Assembly (NCBI RefSeq): GCF_002234595.1
Contig: NZ_NMUL01000025.1
Span: 1 to 41,447 of the forward strand
Length of the DNA stretch: 41,447 bases
Origin: Amycolatopsis vastitatis
GTDB taxonomy: Bacteria > Actinomycetota > Actinomycetes > Mycobacteriales > Pseudonocardiaceae
Direction: 5' to 3'
Below, piece after piece: positions 40,370-41,447 of this stretch. Positions within the stretch are counted from its first letter, which is position 1. The number at the start of each line of letters is the position of its first letter. The notes below the pieces were generated by a model. The model had not been told where the DNA came from. It worked only from the letters and a program-made list of their open reading frames with translations, and ran no database searches. A program made the position numbers and the translations under genes.

Positions 40370-40674
40370 TTCAGCTCGATCCCCAGTCGCCGGGCGCCAC
40401 GTTTACGCTGCCGGGCGGCGCGCGTCTTGCGCAGCCGCTTCACCAGCATCGGGTCGGCCTCGATCGCCTCCGGCTTCTCCAGCAGCTTGTTCAGCAGCTG
40501 GTAGTAGCGCGTGGCGGACAGATCGAAGCGCTCGCGGATGGCGTTCTCCTTCGCCCCGGCGTGCCGCCACCACTGACGCTCGAAGGCGAGCATCTCGACC
40601 TCGCGTTCGGTCAGGCCGGGCACGGGCTTCGGCGGCGACGGCTGCGGCTCAGCCATCGACTCCGCGGCGTCCAT
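40366..40674 (-). CDS. DUF3263 protein
   Basis: 102 aa, exactly the length I recall for its mycobacterial counterpart Rv0430. ATG 40674 is preferred because AGAGGGA lies 5 nt upstream; ATG 40734 has none. A short Pro-rich leader is followed by the DUF3263 helical domain (LTEREVEMLAFERQWWRHAG, then ENAIRERFDLSATRYYQLLN) that resembles a helix-turn-helix, and a very basic C-terminus (RLRKTRAARQRKRGARR). DNA or RNA binding is a reasonable inference; not shown. Translationally coupled to the LytR_C gene and divergent from def. Confidence 0.93.
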   Translation of the reverse strand: MDAAESMAEPQPSPPKPVPGLTEREVEMLAFERQWWRHAGAKENAIRERFDLSATRYYQLLNKLLEKPEAIEADPMLVKRLRKTRAARQRKRGARRLGIELK

Positions 40675-40751
40675 CCGAGTCCCTCTCAATCGGGCGTCAT
40701 GGCGAATCAGACCTAGCTCTTCCGCGGGCGCCATTCAACCACGGATCAGCA

Positions 40752-40777
40752 CGCCGACGTGGGCATCGACGTCGGCG
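40752..40777. promoter_or_regulatory. perfect 9-bp inverted repeat between DUF3263 and def
   Basis: CGCCGACGT (40752-40760) and ACGTCGGCG (40769-40777) with an 8-nt centre, in the 155-bp divergent gap. Operator candidate; an attenuator-type hairpin is also possible. Confidence 0.5.
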
Positions 40778-40815
40778 CGTCACGGTCTGATGCAGGTCTA
40801 CCAGAGGGGTCCGAC

Positions 40816-40821
40816 TAAACT
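40816..40821 (+). promoter_or_regulatory. -10 element of def, leaderless
   Basis: TAAACT lies 8 nt before GTG 40830 and no SD is present. Confidence 0.45.
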
Positions 40822-40829
40822 GGCTCGCC

Positions 40830-41408
40830 GTGACCATCCACCCCATCGTTATCGCCGGCGAACCCGTGCTGCACCAGCCGACTCGGGAGATCACCGAGTT
40901 CGACGAGAAGCTGCGCACGCTCGTCGACGACATGTTCGAGACGATGTACGCCGCCGAGGGCGTCGGCCTGGCGGCCAACCAGATCGGCCTCGACCTGCGG
41001 GTGTTCGTCTACGACTGCCCGGACGACGAGGGCGTGCGGCACAAGGGCGTCGTCGTCAACCCGAAACTGGAGACGTCGGAGATCCCGGAGACCATGCCGG
41101 ACCCGGACGACGACTGGGAGGGCTGCCTGTCGGCGCCCGGCGAGTCGTACCCGACGGGCCGCGCCAAGTGGGCGAAGGTGACCGGCTCCGACATCGACGG
41201 CAGCCCGATCGAGGTCGAGGGCACCGGCTACTTCGCGCGTTGCCTGCAGCACGAGACCGACCACCTGGACGGGTACATCTACCTCGACCGGCTGGTCGGC
41301 CGGCACGCGCGCGCCGCGAAGAAGATGTTGAAGGCCAACAAGTGGGGCGTGCCCGGCCTGTCGTGGCTGCCGCCGCGCACCCCCGAGGACGACGGCGCCG
41401 TCATCTGA
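40830..41408 (+). CDS. def: peptide deformylase
   Basis: 192 aa metalloenzyme removing the N-formyl group from nascent proteins at the ribosome. The three motifs are intact: GVGLAANQIG (motif 1), EGCLS with metal ligand C99 (motif 2) and QHETDHLDG with ligands H141 and H145 and catalytic E142 (motif 3). GTG 40830 is the start; the product opens TIHPIVIAGEPVLHQP, as in actinobacterial Def. A C-terminal extension of about 35 residues (KMLKANKWGVPGLSWLPP) is shared with mycobacterial enzymes. Divergent from the DUF3263-LytR_C operon. Confidence 0.97.
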   Translation: MTIHPIVIAGEPVLHQPTREITEFDEKLRTLVDDMFETMYAAEGVGLAANQIGLDLRVFVYDCPDDEGVRHKGVVVNPKLETSEIPETMPDPDDDWEGCLSAPGESYPTGRAKWAKVTGSDIDGSPIEVEGTGYFARCLQHETDHLDGYIYLDRLVGRHARAAKKMLKANKWGVPGLSWLPPRTPEDDGAVI

Positions 41409-41410
41409 CC

Positions 41411-41447
41411 CAAGCGCCCCAATGTGGCGTTCGGTGCGTCCAGCGCA
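41411..41447 (+). repeat. left arm of a stem-loop truncated by the window end, probable def terminator
   Basis: After the def stop the sequence reads AAGCGCCCCAATGTGGCGTT and continues into TGCG-TCCAG-CGCA, which forms the apex of a hairpin. The matching right arm would fall outside the window. Confidence 0.45.

Noticed and set aside
1..41447. tRNA, rRNA, insertion sequence or prophage genes
   Set aside because: No cloverleaf-like or rRNA segments, transposase, integrase or phage structural motifs were recognised by eye.

Overview
This is a high-GC actinobacterial chromosome segment. Its closest fit is the Pseudonocardiaceae, probably Amycolatopsis or a relative. The support is GC-saturated third codon positions, many GTG starts, a solitary GroEL with a GGM-type tail, Ser/Thr kinase and SARP genes, and a block (def, DUF3263, LytR_C, AAA ATPase, pssA, psd, moeA, groEL) whose gene content and order recall the Mycobacterium tuberculosis Rv0429c-Rv0440 neighbourhood. 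The genus is an inference. No rRNA, tRNA, CRISPR array, prophage or insertion sequence was seen.

Left third (1-14.7 kb), accessory metabolism and signalling: the 3' part of a TauC/SsuC-type ABC importer operon (two permeases and an ATPase); a two-helix membrane protein of unknown role; a RibD/DHFR-fold reductase; a benzoylformate-decarboxylase-like ThDP enzyme; a secreted S53 (sedolisin) protease; a TPR-like protein that looks like a regulator without its HTH; CutC coupled to a large nitrate/nitrite-sensing-type histidine kinase; and, divergently, a substrate-binding lipoprotein with a strong inverted repeat in the shared promoter region. A cysteine-rich LppU-like membrane protein follows.

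Middle (14.7-26.5 kb): an XPB/ERCC3-type helicase, a NarL-type two-component pair, a DedA protein, a DUF4253 gene preceded by what reads as a double DNA-damage promoter (RecA-NDp/PafBC-like motif overlapping a perfect LexA box), a G-rich noncoding repeat tract, a DUF72 gene, an AfsR/SARP regulator, menC, and two small membrane protein genes that precede groEL.

Right third (26.5-41.4 kb), conserved housekeeping: groEL with two CIRCE operators over its promoter, a Ser/Thr kinase, a cold shock protein, two AIM24 genes, moeA, an HTH-MFS operon divergent from a GlsB-type membrane protein across a 42-bp palindrome that carries the promoter, psd-pssA for phosphatidylethanolamine synthesis, a tandem AAA ATPase flanked on both sides by arrays of a 21-bp repeat, LytR_C plus DUF3263, and def. 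Many genes have a TANNNT hexamer 6-8 nt before the start codon and no Shine-Dalgarno, which indicates widespread leaderless transcription.
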